DNA of 64,000 bases from contig NVUX02000038.1 in assembly GCA_002402045.2 (NCBI GenBank), positions 1 to 64,000 of the forward strand, in the 5' to 3' direction. The notes below the pieces were generated by a model, which was not told where the DNA came from, did no database searches, and saw nothing but the letters and a program-made list of their open reading frames with translations. Shown here piece by piece: positions 17,640-27,333 of the stretch. Source of the DNA: Paracoccaceae bacterium. GTDB lineage: Bacteria; Pseudomonadota; Alphaproteobacteria; Rhodobacterales; Rhodobacteraceae. A program made the position numbers and the translations under genes. The first letter of the stretch is position 1, and each line of letters starts with the position of its first letter.

Positions 17640-18890
17640 TTAGCGGAATTCAAAGGCTTCGGTATGGATTTTCTCCCGCGAAACACCCTCTTTTTTAAGG
17701 TCTTTCATTATCGCCTCGATCATCGGCTTTGGGCCGCACATAAAATACTCGTAGGTATTTAGTGCATCAGGCAGCTTGGTTTTCATCATATCCACGCGGG
17801 CAAAGTTTCCTTCATCAGAAAACAGTGAAACGATGGTAACATTCCCCAGCTTTTCAGCGCGCGCCTGTAGCTCCTCCAGAAAAATCGCGTCCTTTTTGTC
17901 ACGAGCAGCATATACAAGGTGAATGTTGCGCGTATCATCTGGCTGCATGGCGCGGATCATAGATAGAAACGGCGTTAGGCCCACGCCGCCCGCCAGCCAG
18001 ATCTGCTTGTCGCCCGCGCCTGTGGTGTCAAAGCAGCCATAAGGACCGCGCACATCCACTTTGCCGCCAACCGTCAGCTCCTCACGGACTTTTCGGGTCC
18101 AATCGCCCAAAACTTTAATCGTAAAGCGCAGGTTATCTTCGCCCGGCGCGCTTGAAATGGTAAACGGGTGCGGCTCGGCCCAGCCTTTGCCCTGAATTTC
18201 CACAAAGGCAAACTGCCCCGGCTTGTGCTTCAGCGCACCAGCCAACGGTTTTAATACAATTTCCGTTGCCCGCTCCATCGGGTTAACCGCCTCAATTTCG
18301 TACTTCAGCGCGGTGCGCTTGTTCATTCCGAACACGCTATAAAAGTAGGAAAGCACACCAATAATGGCGGCCAAAATGAGCATCATGCCCGAAACGCCGA
18401 ATTGCGCGACAAAAACAGCGGGGGCCGTCATGAAATGGCCAATGACCAGAAAATACACCAAGCCCATCAGCTTATGCGCGGGCCGCCATTTGCTGTATGG
18501 AATTTTCCGGTTAAGCGACAAACCAAGGGATATCACCAAGGCGATCATCCCCAACGGCCCAGATGGGGTCAATGAATTTACAATCGGGTCTGCGCCAACG
18601 GGCAGCTCCTTTTGCACCGCAAAAAAATGTGCCAGCACCAAAAGCCCCGCAAACACCCCGCCGATTTTATGCACCTGATACATGCGGTCCAAGCCACCGA
18701 ACCAGCTTTCCAATGCGCTTATGCGGGTGGACAGGAAAATTGACAGCGTCATTAACAAAAACGCGACCCCGCCCACCGCTGTTGTGGCGACAATACGAAC
18801 GGAAAACTGCGCAGGCGAAAACGCCATATGCAATATAAGAAACAATCCTAAAACAGAGAGTATGGCAAAAACGCCTTTGCGCTGTAACAT
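17640..18890 (-). CDS. Ferric-reductase/NADPH-oxidase-like transmembrane flavocytochrome
   Basis: A 416-residue membrane oxidoreductase. The N-terminal half has about six helices with two bis-haem histidine pairs, each spaced by thirteen residues: VHKIGGVFAGLLVLAHF and AHKLMGLVYFLVIGHF. The C-terminal half is a ferredoxin-reductase module: FAD motif HPFTISSAPG, a nucleotide-binding GGVGLTPFLSM, and the terminal FMCGPKPM. It should move electrons from cytosolic NAD(P)H through FAD and two haems to an acceptor on the periplasmic side (ferric iron or oxygen). It sits 25 bases downstream of a secreted EF-hand gene, an arrangement reminiscent of NOX5 split into two polypeptides. Confidence 0.87.
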   Translation of the reverse strand: MLQRKGVFAILSVLGLFLILHMAFSPAQFSVRIVATTAVGGVAFLLMTLSIFLSTRISALESWFGGLDRMYQVHKIGGVFAGLLVLAHFFAVQKELPVGADPIVNSLTPSGPLGMIALVISLGLSLNRKIPYSKWRPAHKLMGLVYFLVIGHFMTAPAVFVAQFGVSGMMLILAAIIGVLSYFYSVFGMNKRTALKYEIEAVNPMERATEIVLKPLAGALKHKPGQFAFVEIQGKGWAEPHPFTISSAPGEDNLRFTIKVLGDWTRKVREELTVGGKVDVRGPYGCFDTTGAGDKQIWLAGGVGLTPFLSMIRAMQPDDTRNIHLVYAARDKKDAIFLEELQARAEKLGNVTIVSLFSDEGNFARVDMMKTKLPDALNTYEYFMCGPKPMIEAIMKDLKKEGVSREKIHTEAFEFR

Positions 18891-18915
18891 GTATTTTCCC
18901 TTCGATTATGGAGAT

Positions 18916-19404
18916 TTACGGTTGAACGTCTGGAGCCAAAGCAATGCGAGTGGCGACCATCACGGAAAACCCGCCAAAGAACTCTTCTTTGGACAAAAGA
19001 GCATCATTGTTCAGGTCGGCACGGCGAAAGTCATTATTTGCGGCAAGACGGTGCTCGGTGCGTGTAATTTGGCCATCATGGTCACGATCCCAAAAGCTGA
19101 AAACAACGCGCATTGCGGTTCTATAAGCCTGCTCTTTATCGCGCTCGGTTGCGATGTTGTGAAACCCATACCCCCAGCCAAGAAACTCGGCTTCAGAGAG
19201 CAGCTCATCTTCGTCAGCATCCATTGAATCAAATACACTTAGGCCAAAGTCATGAGATTCACCCATGTCCACAAAACCATTTCCGTTTTCATCGACAGTC
19301 TCAAAAGACAGCTCAGCCAACATGCGGCCTTCATTATTCGATTGAGCTAGGAGTGGGGCAACACCAAGCAGGGTCACCAGAGTTGTTAGGGCAAAACATT
19401 TCAT
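18916..19404 (-). CDS. Secreted EF-hand calcium-binding protein
   Basis: A 162-residue protein with a signal peptide (residues 1-20, ending LLAQ) and four EF-hand-like loops: DENGNGFVDMGE, DADEDELLSEAE, DRDHDGQITRTE and DLNNDALLSKEE. Each has acidic residues at the calcium-ligand positions and a Glu at position 12. Export places it in the periplasm. AAAGGA seven bases upstream supports the start. It is the first gene of the trio with the ferric-reductase-like and DUF1772 genes, suggesting calcium sensing linked to transmembrane electron transfer. Confidence 0.83.
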   Translation of the reverse strand: MKCFALTTLVTLLGVAPLLAQSNNEGRMLAELSFETVDENGNGFVDMGESHDFGLSVFDSMDADEDELLSEAEFLGWGYGFHNIATERDKEQAYRTAMRVVFSFWDRDHDGQITRTEHRLAANNDFRRADLNNDALLSKEEFFGGFSVMVATRIALAPDVQP

Positions 19405-19513
19405 TGCGGGTCCTTTCAGGAATAGGGGCGTTACGAATCAGATCTTGAATTCGGGTAAATTCACGATACTTGCATGTGCAACTAATGTAAATGCAAATGT
19501 TTTCACGTCGACA

Positions 19514-19547
19514 CAAAAAAAGCCGCATCTCCGAGGAGGCGGCTTTC
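19514..19547 (-). terminator. Rho-independent terminator after the lolA-like gene
   Basis: On the minus strand AAAGCCGCC pairs with GCGGCTTT across an eleven-base loop and is followed by a run of Ts. It lies about 20 bases beyond the stop of the lolA-like gene and separates it from the EF-hand operon. Confidence 0.85.
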
Positions 19548-19567
19548 TAATAGCTATTTGTTACGCG

Positions 19568-20176
19568 TTAATCGCTATGGCGGCTTTCAAAATCGTTGAT
19601 ATTCCAGCCAATGCTAAACAGACGGTTACGCAGCTCCATGCCGGTTTGCAAATCGTCCAGATACACATGGGTTTCAAGCCCGGATTTATCGGTCAAAATC
19701 CACTCAACAAATTGCATCGGGTTGATATCAAATATCATCACCATCTGGCCATTTCGCGGCTTTTCAGGGTCATACATGGTAATATATGCGCGGCCACCCC
19801 GCTCATCAATCCGGCGCACAAACACCGAGCTTGTTACGTCAATATCATCAGCCGAAAGCATAGAAAGCGGCGTGCGGCGCTGCGGGTAGCGCTGCGGGCT
19901 TACATTCGATTTGGCGTCAAAAATAGCCAAGGTCCGGCCATCGGCCACCACCAGAGAATCGCTTGGCGCATCATACTCAAACCGCATTTTACCCGGTTTT
20001 TTCATATAAAACGTGCCGGTGGTCGAGGTGCCATCAGGGTTTTCCTGCCTAAAGGTCGCCACGGCACTGCGCAAATTCGTCAGGTAGGTGTTTAGCCGGT
20101 TAACTGACTCGTTCTGCGCGAAGGCGGGTGAGGCCATTACCGCAGCACACCCTGCCATAAACAAACGTCTATCCAT
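19568..20176 (-). CDS. Outer-membrane lipoprotein carrier LolA-like protein
   Basis: A 202-residue exported protein of the LolA fold, which ferries lipoproteins across the periplasm. The N-terminus is a signal peptide (about residues 1-20, ASPAFAQ). The conserved GTFYMKKPGKMRFEYD strand pair (about 53-68) is a LolA hallmark, followed by VVADGRTLAIFD. The alternating strands through to about residue 185 match the unclosed beta-barrel. It is next to ftsK, a conserved neighbourhood in Rhodobacterales. It may be the genuine LolA. I leave out the symbol because paralogues occur. Confidence 0.82.
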   Translation of the reverse strand: MDRRLFMAGCAAVMASPAFAQNESVNRLNTYLTNLRSAVATFRQENPDGTSTTGTFYMKKPGKMRFEYDAPSDSLVVADGRTLAIFDAKSNVSPQRYPQRRTPLSMLSADDIDVTSSVFVRRIDERGGRAYITMYDPEKPRNGQMVMIFDINPMQFVEWILTDKSGLETHVYLDDLQTGMELRNRLFSIGWNINDFESRHSD

Positions 20177-20248
20177 TAAAAAACCACTTTCGTATTTTGC
20201 GCCCCCCCTAAAGCAGGCGCGTATTAAACTACTGTTCTTTCTTGGATA

Positions 20249-22966
20249 CTAAACCGAGCTTTCCGGCACAAGCACCTCGCGCTTGCCCACATGGTTGGCA
20301 GGCGAAACTACGCCCATATCTTCCATTTCTTCCACCAGCTTAGCCGCCTTATTATACCCGATAGAGAGCTTGCGCTGGATATAAGAGATCGAACATTTGC
20401 GGTCTCTTGCCACAATGGCAATGGCTTGGTCAAGCAGGGCATTTCGCTCAGCCTCTCCGGTGCCAAGGCCCAGCACCGCGTCAATCTCTCCGCCGCCGCC
20501 TTTTGGCCCCTCCACTACGCTCGAAATATAGTCGGGCTGGCCCTGCGCCTTCAGGCAGTTCACCACTTCCTCAACCTCTTGGTCCGAAACAAACGGCCCG
20601 TGCACGCGGGTAATCCGGCCACCACCTGCCATATACAACATGTCGCCTTTGCCGAGCAGCTGCTCCGCACCCATCTCGCTCAGCACCGTGCGACTGTCAA
20701 TTTTACTGGTCACCTGAAAGCTAATGCGCGTCGGAAAGTTGGCTTTAATCGTGCCGGTAATCACATCCACCGAGGGCCGCTGGGTCGCCATAATCAAATG
20801 GATCCCCGCCGCCCGCGCCATTTGCGCCAGCCGCTGAATGCAGGCCTCAATCTCTTTGCCCGCCACCATCATCAGGTCGGCCATCTCGTCAACCACAATC
20901 ACGATATACGGCATTTTTTCCAAGGAATATTCCTCGGTCACAAACACCGGCTCACCGGTTTCATCGTCAAACCCCGTTTGCACGGTTCGCGTAAACGCCT
21001 CGTCTTTACGCAGCGCATCCTCAATCCGGCCGTTATATGCCTCAATGCCGCGCACATTAAGCTTGGACATCTTCCGATAGCGGTCTTCCATCTCGCCCAC
21101 GGCCCATTTCAAAGCCACAACCGCTTTTTTAGGGTCGGTCACCACCGGCGAAAGCAGGTGCGGAATGCCGTCATAAACGCTCAGCTCCAGCATTTTAGGG
21201 TCGATCAAAATCAACCGGCATTCTTGTGGCGAAAGCGCGTAGAGCAACGACAGGATCATGGTATTGATCCCCACCGATTTACCCGAGCCGGTTGTGCCCG
21301 CAATCAACAGGTGAGGCATTTTGGCGAGGTTCACCACCACAGGTTCGCCGCCAATATCCTTGCCCAGCGCCAATGGCAGCTGGTGCTTGCTATCGCCAAA
21401 CGCCTTGGAGGCGAATATTTCGCGCAAAAGCACCATCTCGCGGTGCTCATTTGGCAGCTCAATACCAATGATGGACCGCCCCGGAATGGTAGAAACCCGC
21501 GCCGCCAAGGCCGACATCGAGCGCGCAATATCATCCGCCAAGCCAATAACGCGGCTGGCTTTAAGCCCCGCCGCTGGCTCAAGCTCATACATGGTCACAA
21601 CCGGCCCGGGCCGCACCCGCACAATCTCGCCCTTTACACCGTAATCATCCAGCACGGATTCCAGCAGGCGGGCATTGGCGTTCAGCGCATCATCACTCAG
21701 GGGGGGGCGCGCCACGTCTACGTGGTCTTCCAGCAGAGAAAGCGGCGGATAAAGATAGCCCTCGTCATCATCTGGCTCCAACCCCAAGGTTGGCTGCTCT
21801 TCGGCTATTGCTTTTTTGCTTTTCGCAATCGGCTTGCCCGATGGGTGCTTCACCCGAGGCTCGGGCTTTGGCACCACGCGCGCGGGCTCTGAAACCGCCA
21901 ATTGCGGGTCCGGCACCGGCCCCGTAGCGCGGCGCACACCGCCAAGGCGAGGCATGTCGGGTGCGTCTGCGCGCGCCTCATCGTCAATGACCGCATCATC
22001 ATCCTCCACATCTTGCGAAGCATTGGCCGATATGCGCGCCAGCAGCGAGGCCGTATCGGGCCGCGTCTCTGGCGCGGTTTCTTCCTCACCACGGTTATCT
22101 CGCATAGCATCAAGCCGGCTGCCAAATTTATTAAGCTTGGTTGCTTTTTCATCGGCCTGCCGCTGCTTCATTTCCTCTCGTCTGGCCTTGGCAGACGCCG
22201 CAGCGCCCTGCGCAGCGCCCAGCCCTTTTTGCCCGGCCACGCTCAGCCCGCTTCCCAAGGTGCCAGCGCCTTTGCGCACCCCCACGGCCAGCGATGGCGC
22301 AACCTTGGCCACCAGCCCCCGCAAGCCCATATAAATAACAACCAGCCCCGCCAAAAAATAGGTCCATGCTAGCTGAAACTCCGCCCGGCTTACGCCCAGC
22401 GCATATAATCCAAGCACCACAAACACGCCCGCCAAAATCAAGGTTGCCAACATCAAACCAGATGTCAGGCCCAGCGGCAAAAACCCGAGCAGACCTTTCA
22501 GCCCGGCATCTCCCAGCATGCCACCCAGCCCATAGGCATGGCCCCAATCTGCCGGTGGCACATGGGCTGAAAAGAACATCGCCGAAACCGCAACAGCAAT
22601 CGGTGCAAAAATCGCCCTTCGTGCCACACGGTTGGCCCCGTAATGCAGCATGAGCCGCAAGCCATAGGCCCCAAAAATAACGGGCAAAACCCAAAATCCG
22701 GCCCCAAGCGTTTGGTGCGCCAATTCAGCTGTATAAGACCCAACCAGCCCCAACAGGTTTCTTGGTTCGGTGCCGGTCTGGTTGAAAAACGAGGGGTCAT
22801 CATGAGAAAAGGTCGCAAAACTTGCGGCAAGTGCCAGCGCCAAAAGCACCAGCCCAAAGCCCAAAGCTTCAGAGCCACGCATCCGCAGCAGGGCTTCAAC
22901 CTTGCTTTCCTTGCGCTTTCGACGGCGGGTTTTGCCGCGTTTTTTGCCTTTGGCTAACAGTGCCAT
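20249..22966 (-). CDS. ftsK: DNA translocase FtsK
   Basis: Septal DNA pump of 905 residues that clears and aligns chromosome termini at division. The N-terminus is basic, then four membrane helices (about residues 35-210), a charged linker (about 225-390), the FtsK alpha/beta motor with Walker [14 protein letters not shown] (about 560) and Walker [12 protein letters not shown] (about 675), and a C-terminal winged-helix gamma domain ([19 protein letters not shown]) that reads KOPS sites. The start overlaps the end of the upstream aminotransferase gene by 13 bases. The domain set is complete. Confidence 0.96.
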   Translation of the reverse strand: MALLAKGKKRGKTRRRKRKESKVEALLRMRGSEALGFGLVLLALALAASFATFSHDDPSFFNQTGTEPRNLLGLVGSYTAELAHQTLGAGFWVLPVIFGAYGLRLMLHYGANRVARRAIFAPIAVAVSAMFFSAHVPPADWGHAYGLGGMLGDAGLKGLLGFLPLGLTSGLMLATLILAGVFVVLGLYALGVSRAEFQLAWTYFLAGLVVIYMGLRGLVAKVAPSLAVGVRKGAGTLGSGLSVAGQKGLGAAQGAAASAKARREEMKQRQADEKATKLNKFGSRLDAMRDNRGEEETAPETRPDTASLLARISANASQDVEDDDAVIDDEARADAPDMPRLGGVRRATGPVPDPQLAVSEPARVVPKPEPRVKHPSGKPIAKSKKAIAEEQPTLGLEPDDDEGYLYPPLSLLEDHVDVARPPLSDDALNANARLLESVLDDYGVKGEIVRVRPGPVVTMYELEPAAGLKASRVIGLADDIARSMSALAARVSTIPGRSIIGIELPNEHREMVLLREIFASKAFGDSKHQLPLALGKDIGGEPVVVNLAKMPHLLIAGTTGSGKSVGINTMILSLLYALSPQECRLILIDPKMLELSVYDGIPHLLSPVVTDPKKAVVALKWAVGEMEDRYRKMSKLNVRGIEAYNGRIEDALRKDEAFTRTVQTGFDDETGEPVFVTEEYSLEKMPYIVIVVDEMADLMMVAGKEIEACIQRLAQMARAAGIHLIMATQRPSVDVITGTIKANFPTRISFQVTSKIDSRTVLSEMGAEQLLGKGDMLYMAGGGRITRVHGPFVSDQEVEEVVNCLKAQGQPDYISSVVEGPKGGGGEIDAVLGLGTGEAERNALLDQAIAIVARDRKCSISYIQRKLSIGYNKAAKLVEEMEDMGVVSPANHVGKREVLVPESSV

Positions 22967-24159
22967 TCGCCGCCTCCTGCCGCACTTAAAACATCTCGAA
23001 TCGCGCGCAAGCCACGCTCGATTTCATCAAAATCCGCCACTAAAGCTACACGGATATACTCATTCCCCGGATTGCCCTGCGGCGTGTCTTGCGAAAGATA
23101 CGCCCCCGGCAGCACCCGAATACCGCTTTTTTGCCAAATATCCAAGGCCACTTTTTCTCCGTCGGCAACCTTAAGCCACAAAAAGAATCCGGCTTGCGGC
23201 GAGGCATAGCCCGGCATGTTGCCCAATATCTCGTCTGCCAAATCAAATTTAGCCCGATAAAGGTTACGATTCTCCTCCACATGGGCCTCATCAGCCCACA
23301 CCTCTGCCGACGCCATCTGGATTGGAAGCGGAATCGGCGCGCCGGTATAATTGCGCAACTGCTTGAGCTCGCGCATATTTTCAGGTGACGCAACCACAAA
23401 CCCAGAGCGAAACCCCGGTAGATTGGAGCGCTTCGAAAGCGAGTGAAACGCCAGCACGCGAGAAGGGTTGGCGCCGATTTTATCTGCCACTTGCAATATC
23501 CCCACCGGGGCTTCATTGCGATAAATCTCACTATAGCACTCATCGGCAAAGATAATAAAATCATGCTTTTCTGCGAGCGCCAGCAATTCACGCCAATACG
23601 CGGCACTTGCAACCGCCCCCTGAGGGTTGGACGGCGAACACATATAAACAATGGCCGTGCGGTCCAGCACCTCTGGCCCCAATGCCGTAAAATCTGGCAG
23701 GAACCCATGCGACGCATCTGCATTCACAAACACCGCCTTGGCCCCGGCAGCGCGGGCCGCCACCATATAACACTGGTAAAATGGATTAGGCACAAGCACC
23801 AAAGGCTGTGCGCCATTTTTCTCTTCGGGGCAAAGGGCAAGGCAAGCATTAAACAGCCCCTCACGGGAGCCATTCAGCGGCAAAATATCGGTTTGGGCAT
23901 CCCGCGTCACGCCGTAGCGGCGCTTGAGCCAAGCCGCAATCGCCGCTCGTAATTCCGGTGCGCCGTCATTGGGCGGATATTTGTTAAACCCTGCGGCATG
24001 GGCCGCAACGGCGTCCATCGCAAAAGCGGGAAATTTGTGCTTGGGCTCGCCAATTGTCATATGCACGACATCTCCACCGGCAGGCACCGGCGCAAGCAAA
24101 GCGCGCAAACGTGGGAAAGCGTATTCGGGCAGAGCCGAAAACCGCGTAGGATACTGCAT
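22954..24159 (-). CDS. Class I/II PLP aminotransferase (DapC-like)
   Basis: A 401-residue fold-type I aminotransferase. The PLP lysine is in [15 protein letters not shown] (about residue 240), with [10 protein letters not shown] (about 175) and [10 protein letters not shown] (about 205) giving the phosphate and ring contacts. Sequence resemblance and genomic position suggest an N-succinyldiaminopimelate aminotransferase role in lysine/peptidoglycan synthesis, but substrate specificity is inferred. I start at the ATG at 24159 ([13 protein letters not shown]) with GAGG upstream; the frame is open to 24261. It overlaps ftsK and is likely co-transcribed with it. Confidence 0.85.
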   Translation of the reverse strand: MQYPTRFSALPEYAFPRLRALLAPVPAGGDVVHMTIGEPKHKFPAFAMDAVAAHAAGFNKYPPNDGAPELRAAIAAWLKRRYGVTRDAQTDILPLNGSREGLFNACLALCPEEKNGAQPLVLVPNPFYQCYMVAARAAGAKAVFVNADASHGFLPDFTALGPEVLDRTAIVYMCSPSNPQGAVASAAYWRELLALAEKHDFIIFADECYSEIYRNEAPVGILQVADKIGANPSRVLAFHSLSKRSNLPGFRSGFVVASPENMRELKQLRNYTGAPIPLPIQMASAEVWADEAHVEENRNLYRAKFDLADEILGNMPGYASPQAGFFLWLKVADGEKVALDIWQKSGIRVLPGAYLSQDTPQGNPGNEYIRVALVADFDEIERGLRAIRDVLSAAGGGEWHC

Positions 24160-24403
24160 ATAGGCCTCACAACTATCGGGTCTCATCGCCCGTTTGCCCC
24201 AGTTTATCCGCTCCCTTGGCTCCCGTCCAGCCCTTGAGGCCGATTGGTAAAACTTGCACATGGCCGCACTCGGGTACGCTGGCCCGCCGGATACCGTTTG
24301 CTGCGCAAACAGCCCCGACGGTTGGGCCTAACCTCAGCGGGGGCGTTCCGCCCGCTTGCAGTTTACCCATCTCCACCTTATGCACACCAGAAAGGAGCGC
24401 CTT

Positions 24404-25615
24404 ATGTCAGAAATTCAAATCACTCGCCTTGGCCTTAAAGGCGACGGTATCACCGATGATGACAGGTTCATCCCCTTCTCCCTTCCTGGGGAGACCTATG
24501 AGGGCAGCTTTGAGTCCGGCATTTTTAAAGGTAAGCGCCTCACGGACTCTCCCGCCCGCACCACGCCGTCCTGCCCGCATTTTGGCACCTGCGGCGGCTG
24601 CACCCTCCAGCACGCTGATGACTCGTTCCTAGAAAGCTGGAAAGCCGAGACCATCGCCCGTGCCTTGAAGGCCCAAGGCCTGTCCGCGCCGTTCCGCCCC
24701 ATCGCCACGTCGCCAGCCAAAAGCCGCCGTCGGGCAACATTTTCGGCGCGCCGCACCAAGAAAACAACTCAAATTGGCTTTCATAAACGCGGCTCTGCCG
24801 AAATGTTTCCCCTTGAGCAATGCCACCTCCTTAAGCCCGAAATAATGGCCGCCCTGCCTGCCTGCCACGCCCTTGCCGGCCTTGGGGCTTCGCGCAAAGG
24901 CGAGATCAAAATCTCGGTGACCCATAGCGCTGCTGGACCCGATATAAGTGTATTGGATGCCAAACAGCTTGATGGCCCGCTTCGGGCGCGCCTTGCCGGT
25001 TTGGCCAACGAATTTTCCGTTGCGCGGCTTTGCTGGAACGGCGAGCAAATTGCCGAACGAAACCGTCCCGTGCAGCCCATGGGCAAGGCCAACGTTTTGC
25101 CGCCGTCAGGGGCATTTCTTCAGGCCACCAGTGAGGGCGAAGCCGCGCTGAATGCGGCCATGCAGGAGGCCGTATCAGGCGCCAAACGTGTAGCAGATCT
25201 CTTTGCCGGATGTGGCACATTCTCCCTGCCACTGGCTTTGCGGGCCGAGGTGCACGCGGTGGAAAATGTGGCCGACATGCTCAAAGCGCTCGACGCTGGC
25301 TGGCGCTTTGCCCAAGGCCTGAAAACCGTTACCACTGAAGCGCGGGATCTGTTCTCTCGGCCCCTGGTTCCGCTGGAGCTCAAGCACTATGATGCCGTGG
25401 TTATCGACCCGCCGCGCGCCGGGGCCAAGGCCCAAATGGAAGAAATCGCGGCCTCTGACATCAGCCTCGTAGGTGCGGTTTCCTGTAACCCTATCAGCTT
25501 TGCCCGCGATGCAAAAATCCTCATTGATGCAGGGTTTTCGCTAGACTGGCTCTTGCCAGTTGACCAGTTTCGCTGGTCAGGCCATGTGGAGCTGGCCGCC
25601 AAGTTCAGCCGCTAA
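24404..25615 (+). CDS. 23S rRNA (uracil-5-)-methyltransferase, RumA/RlmD family
   Basis: A 403-residue SAM-dependent RNA m5U methyltransferase. An N-terminal TRAM-like domain (residues 1-55) is followed by the [4Fe-4S] ligand cluster CPHFGTCGGCTLQ (about 60-72), the SAM-binding DLFAGCGTFSLPLA (about 265), and the catalytic VIDPPRAGAKAQ and SCNPISFARD with its nucleophilic cysteine (about 365). AAAGGAG six bases before the ATG at 24404 fixes the start over an open upstream extension. The 244 bases upstream hold no recognisable feature. Its stop overlaps the end of the convergent glycosyltransferase gene. Confidence 0.9.
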   Translation: MSEIQITRLGLKGDGITDDDRFIPFSLPGETYEGSFESGIFKGKRLTDSPARTTPSCPHFGTCGGCTLQHADDSFLESWKAETIARALKAQGLSAPFRPIATSPAKSRRRATFSARRTKKTTQIGFHKRGSAEMFPLEQCHLLKPEIMAALPACHALAGLGASRKGEIKISVTHSAAGPDISVLDAKQLDGPLRARLAGLANEFSVARLCWNGEQIAERNRPVQPMGKANVLPPSGAFLQATSEGEAALNAAMQEAVSGAKRVADLFAGCGTFSLPLALRAEVHAVENVADMLKALDAGWRFAQGLKTVTTEARDLFSRPLVPLELKHYDAVVIDPPRAGAKAQMEEIAASDISLVGAVSCNPISFARDAKILIDAGFSLDWLLPVDQFRWSGHVELAAKFSR

Positions 25616-26862
25616 CCAGCGCGCTGGCCTCGCCGTATTGCCAGCCAAATCAGAACCCCCAGCAAAGCTAATACAACCACAAACCCGCGAAAAACTATAC
25701 TGGTGCCCCCATAGCTCAGCGGGTAAACCACCCAGTAGAGGTTTGTCGAAAATGCGGTCCAGAAGCCAAGCAGAAACAGGCTGGCAAACCGCACGTTCGC
25801 AACCACCAGCAGGCCTGGCAAGAGTAATAGGGTTAGATAAAGATAATGGGTCCAGGCCAGCGGGCTGGCGATCAGCGTTATTAAAAAAACCAGTTGAAGG
25901 CGAAACCAGATGCGGGGACCTGCTGGCAGATGGCGGGTAGAGACATAGGCCACCCACAGCCCCACCAGCAAAACCATTTTATTGACCCAGAAAACCCATT
26001 CGGGTTTATCCTGAATCTGGGGCTGGTAAAACGCCCAACTCTGCGCACCCTGTATTCCATTTTGGATCTGCAACAATACGGACTCAAAAGACAGGTTAAT
26101 CCGAGAGATCAGCACTTTACTGTCTAGGTCTTGTAACCGCAGCCAAAATTCCCGATGTAAATCCGGCCCCGTCAAAAGAAGGCTTAATCCGGCAAGCGCA
26201 GCGCCAACCGCAAAAAACATTGCCAAGGCGCGCCAACGTCGCTCCATAATAAAAATAATCGCCAAATATCCGGGAGCAATTTTTAGCGCCGCGGCAAACC
26301 CCAGTATGGCGCCAGCAAGGCGGGCCCGGCCAGATTGCAAAGCCCAAAAGGATGCCAGAACAAGCACCGTTATAAAAACCTGCGGCTGGCCTAATTCAAT
26401 AGCCAAATGACCGATTACGCTAAACTGAAGTAGGCCGATAGAAACCAGCGACCAAAGGGTAAAGCCTATTTTTTTTGGCGACAACAGCCGATATGATAAA
26501 TGCACCCCTATCACCGTACTGGCCACATTCAGCAGCGTAAGCAGATTGAAAAAACCGATGGCCGTGAGGTTTTTGGCGATCGGGGCCAAAAGCGCAGCCC
26601 ACAAGGGCGGATAAACATAAGGTGAAAAATTGTCGGCACCCCCGCCTTGCGATCTGGCGAGCGCCACCCATTCAGCAGGGGGATCCTGCATGAAAAATTC
26701 AGGTTCGGGCGAATAAACCAGCGCCATTTAGCCAAGGTCATAAAAGTAGGCACTAAAATACAATGCCGAAGCATCAAGTGACCATGTGTTCCATTGGCTA
26801 ACAATAGCAAAAATGGCCCACAGGAACAGAGCCACATGCCCAAATTTCGCCATCAGTTTCAT
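25612..26862 (-). pseudogene. GT87-family membrane glycosyltransferase split by an in-frame stop
   Basis: A DUF2029/GT87-type polytopic glycosyltransferase using polyprenyl-phosphate sugar donors. The intact part is 371 residues, with about nine membrane helices. Upstream in the same frame, from an ATG at 26862, run 44 more codons encoding the missing first helix and SLDASALYFSAYFYDLG, the usual N-terminal loop. They are joined to MALVYSPEPEF by a single TAA at 26728-26730. A CAA codon would restore one 416-residue protein of normal family architecture. Either the gene is a recent pseudogene or there is a sequencing error. Translation from the internal ATG would lack the first helix. Confidence 0.8.
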
Positions 26863-26968
26863 TCACGCTTCCAGATTCATGGCTGTATTACAAAGGCGGC
26901 AGCGCAAGCCGTAGTGTCGCGCCCGAAAACGCGACCACACGCGCAAATGTCAACGCACCGCGAGCTTG

Positions 26969-27184
26969 CTATTCACTGCCGTCTTTTTTAGCTGTGCTCA
27001 GCTTCAAAATGCCGTAAATTGGGCAAAAGCTAAAAACGACAGTGGTCATCAAGATACCGCCAACAAGCACCCCAGCCCAGCTAAAGTTGCCAAAATATTG
27101 CGCATAGCTCAGCGCAAAAAGCACCATGCCCACAAGAATACGCAATCCCCGATCAAGGGAGCCAATATTCGTATTAAATTTCAT
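26969..27184 (-). CDS. DUF2892 (YgaP-type) inner-membrane protein
   Basis: A 71-residue protein with two membrane helices in the DUF2892 pattern: N-terminal NIGSLDRGLRILVGMVL, a Gly-rich turn, then FSFCPIYGILKLS at the end. The same domain forms the membrane tail of the rhodanese YgaP, and stand-alone copies are often near sulfur genes, but no rhodanese is attached here. AGGAGAG nine bases upstream supports the ATG. Confidence 0.85.
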   Translation of the reverse strand: MKFNTNIGSLDRGLRILVGMVLFALSYAQYFGNFSWAGVLVGGILMTTVVFSFCPIYGILKLSTAKKDGSE

Positions 27185-27301
27185 GGCAATCTCTCCTAAA
27201 TTGAATTGTATCGCTGAAGCTTACAGCAACAATGAGCGACCTGTAGCATAAAATACATTGCAAATCAAAAAGTTAGCGAGATTTTTCTGATTGGATAGCG
27301 T

Positions 27302-27325
27302 CCCTGCCCGCACAGGCGGGCAGGG
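27302..27325 (-). terminator. Hairpin after the TRAP binding-protein gene
   Basis: Perfect ten-base arms CCCTGCCCGC and GCGGGCAGGG flank a four-base loop directly after the stop of the leftward TRAP gene. No T-run follows, so it may be a weak or Rho-assisted terminator or an mRNA 3' stabiliser. Confidence 0.6.
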
Positions 27326-27333
27326 TTAGGTTT

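Noticed and set aside
20291-21892. A 533-codon plus-strand open frame inside ftsK
   Set aside because: Entirely antisense to the conserved FtsK motor domain, rich in His, Arg and Gln, with no recognisable motif.
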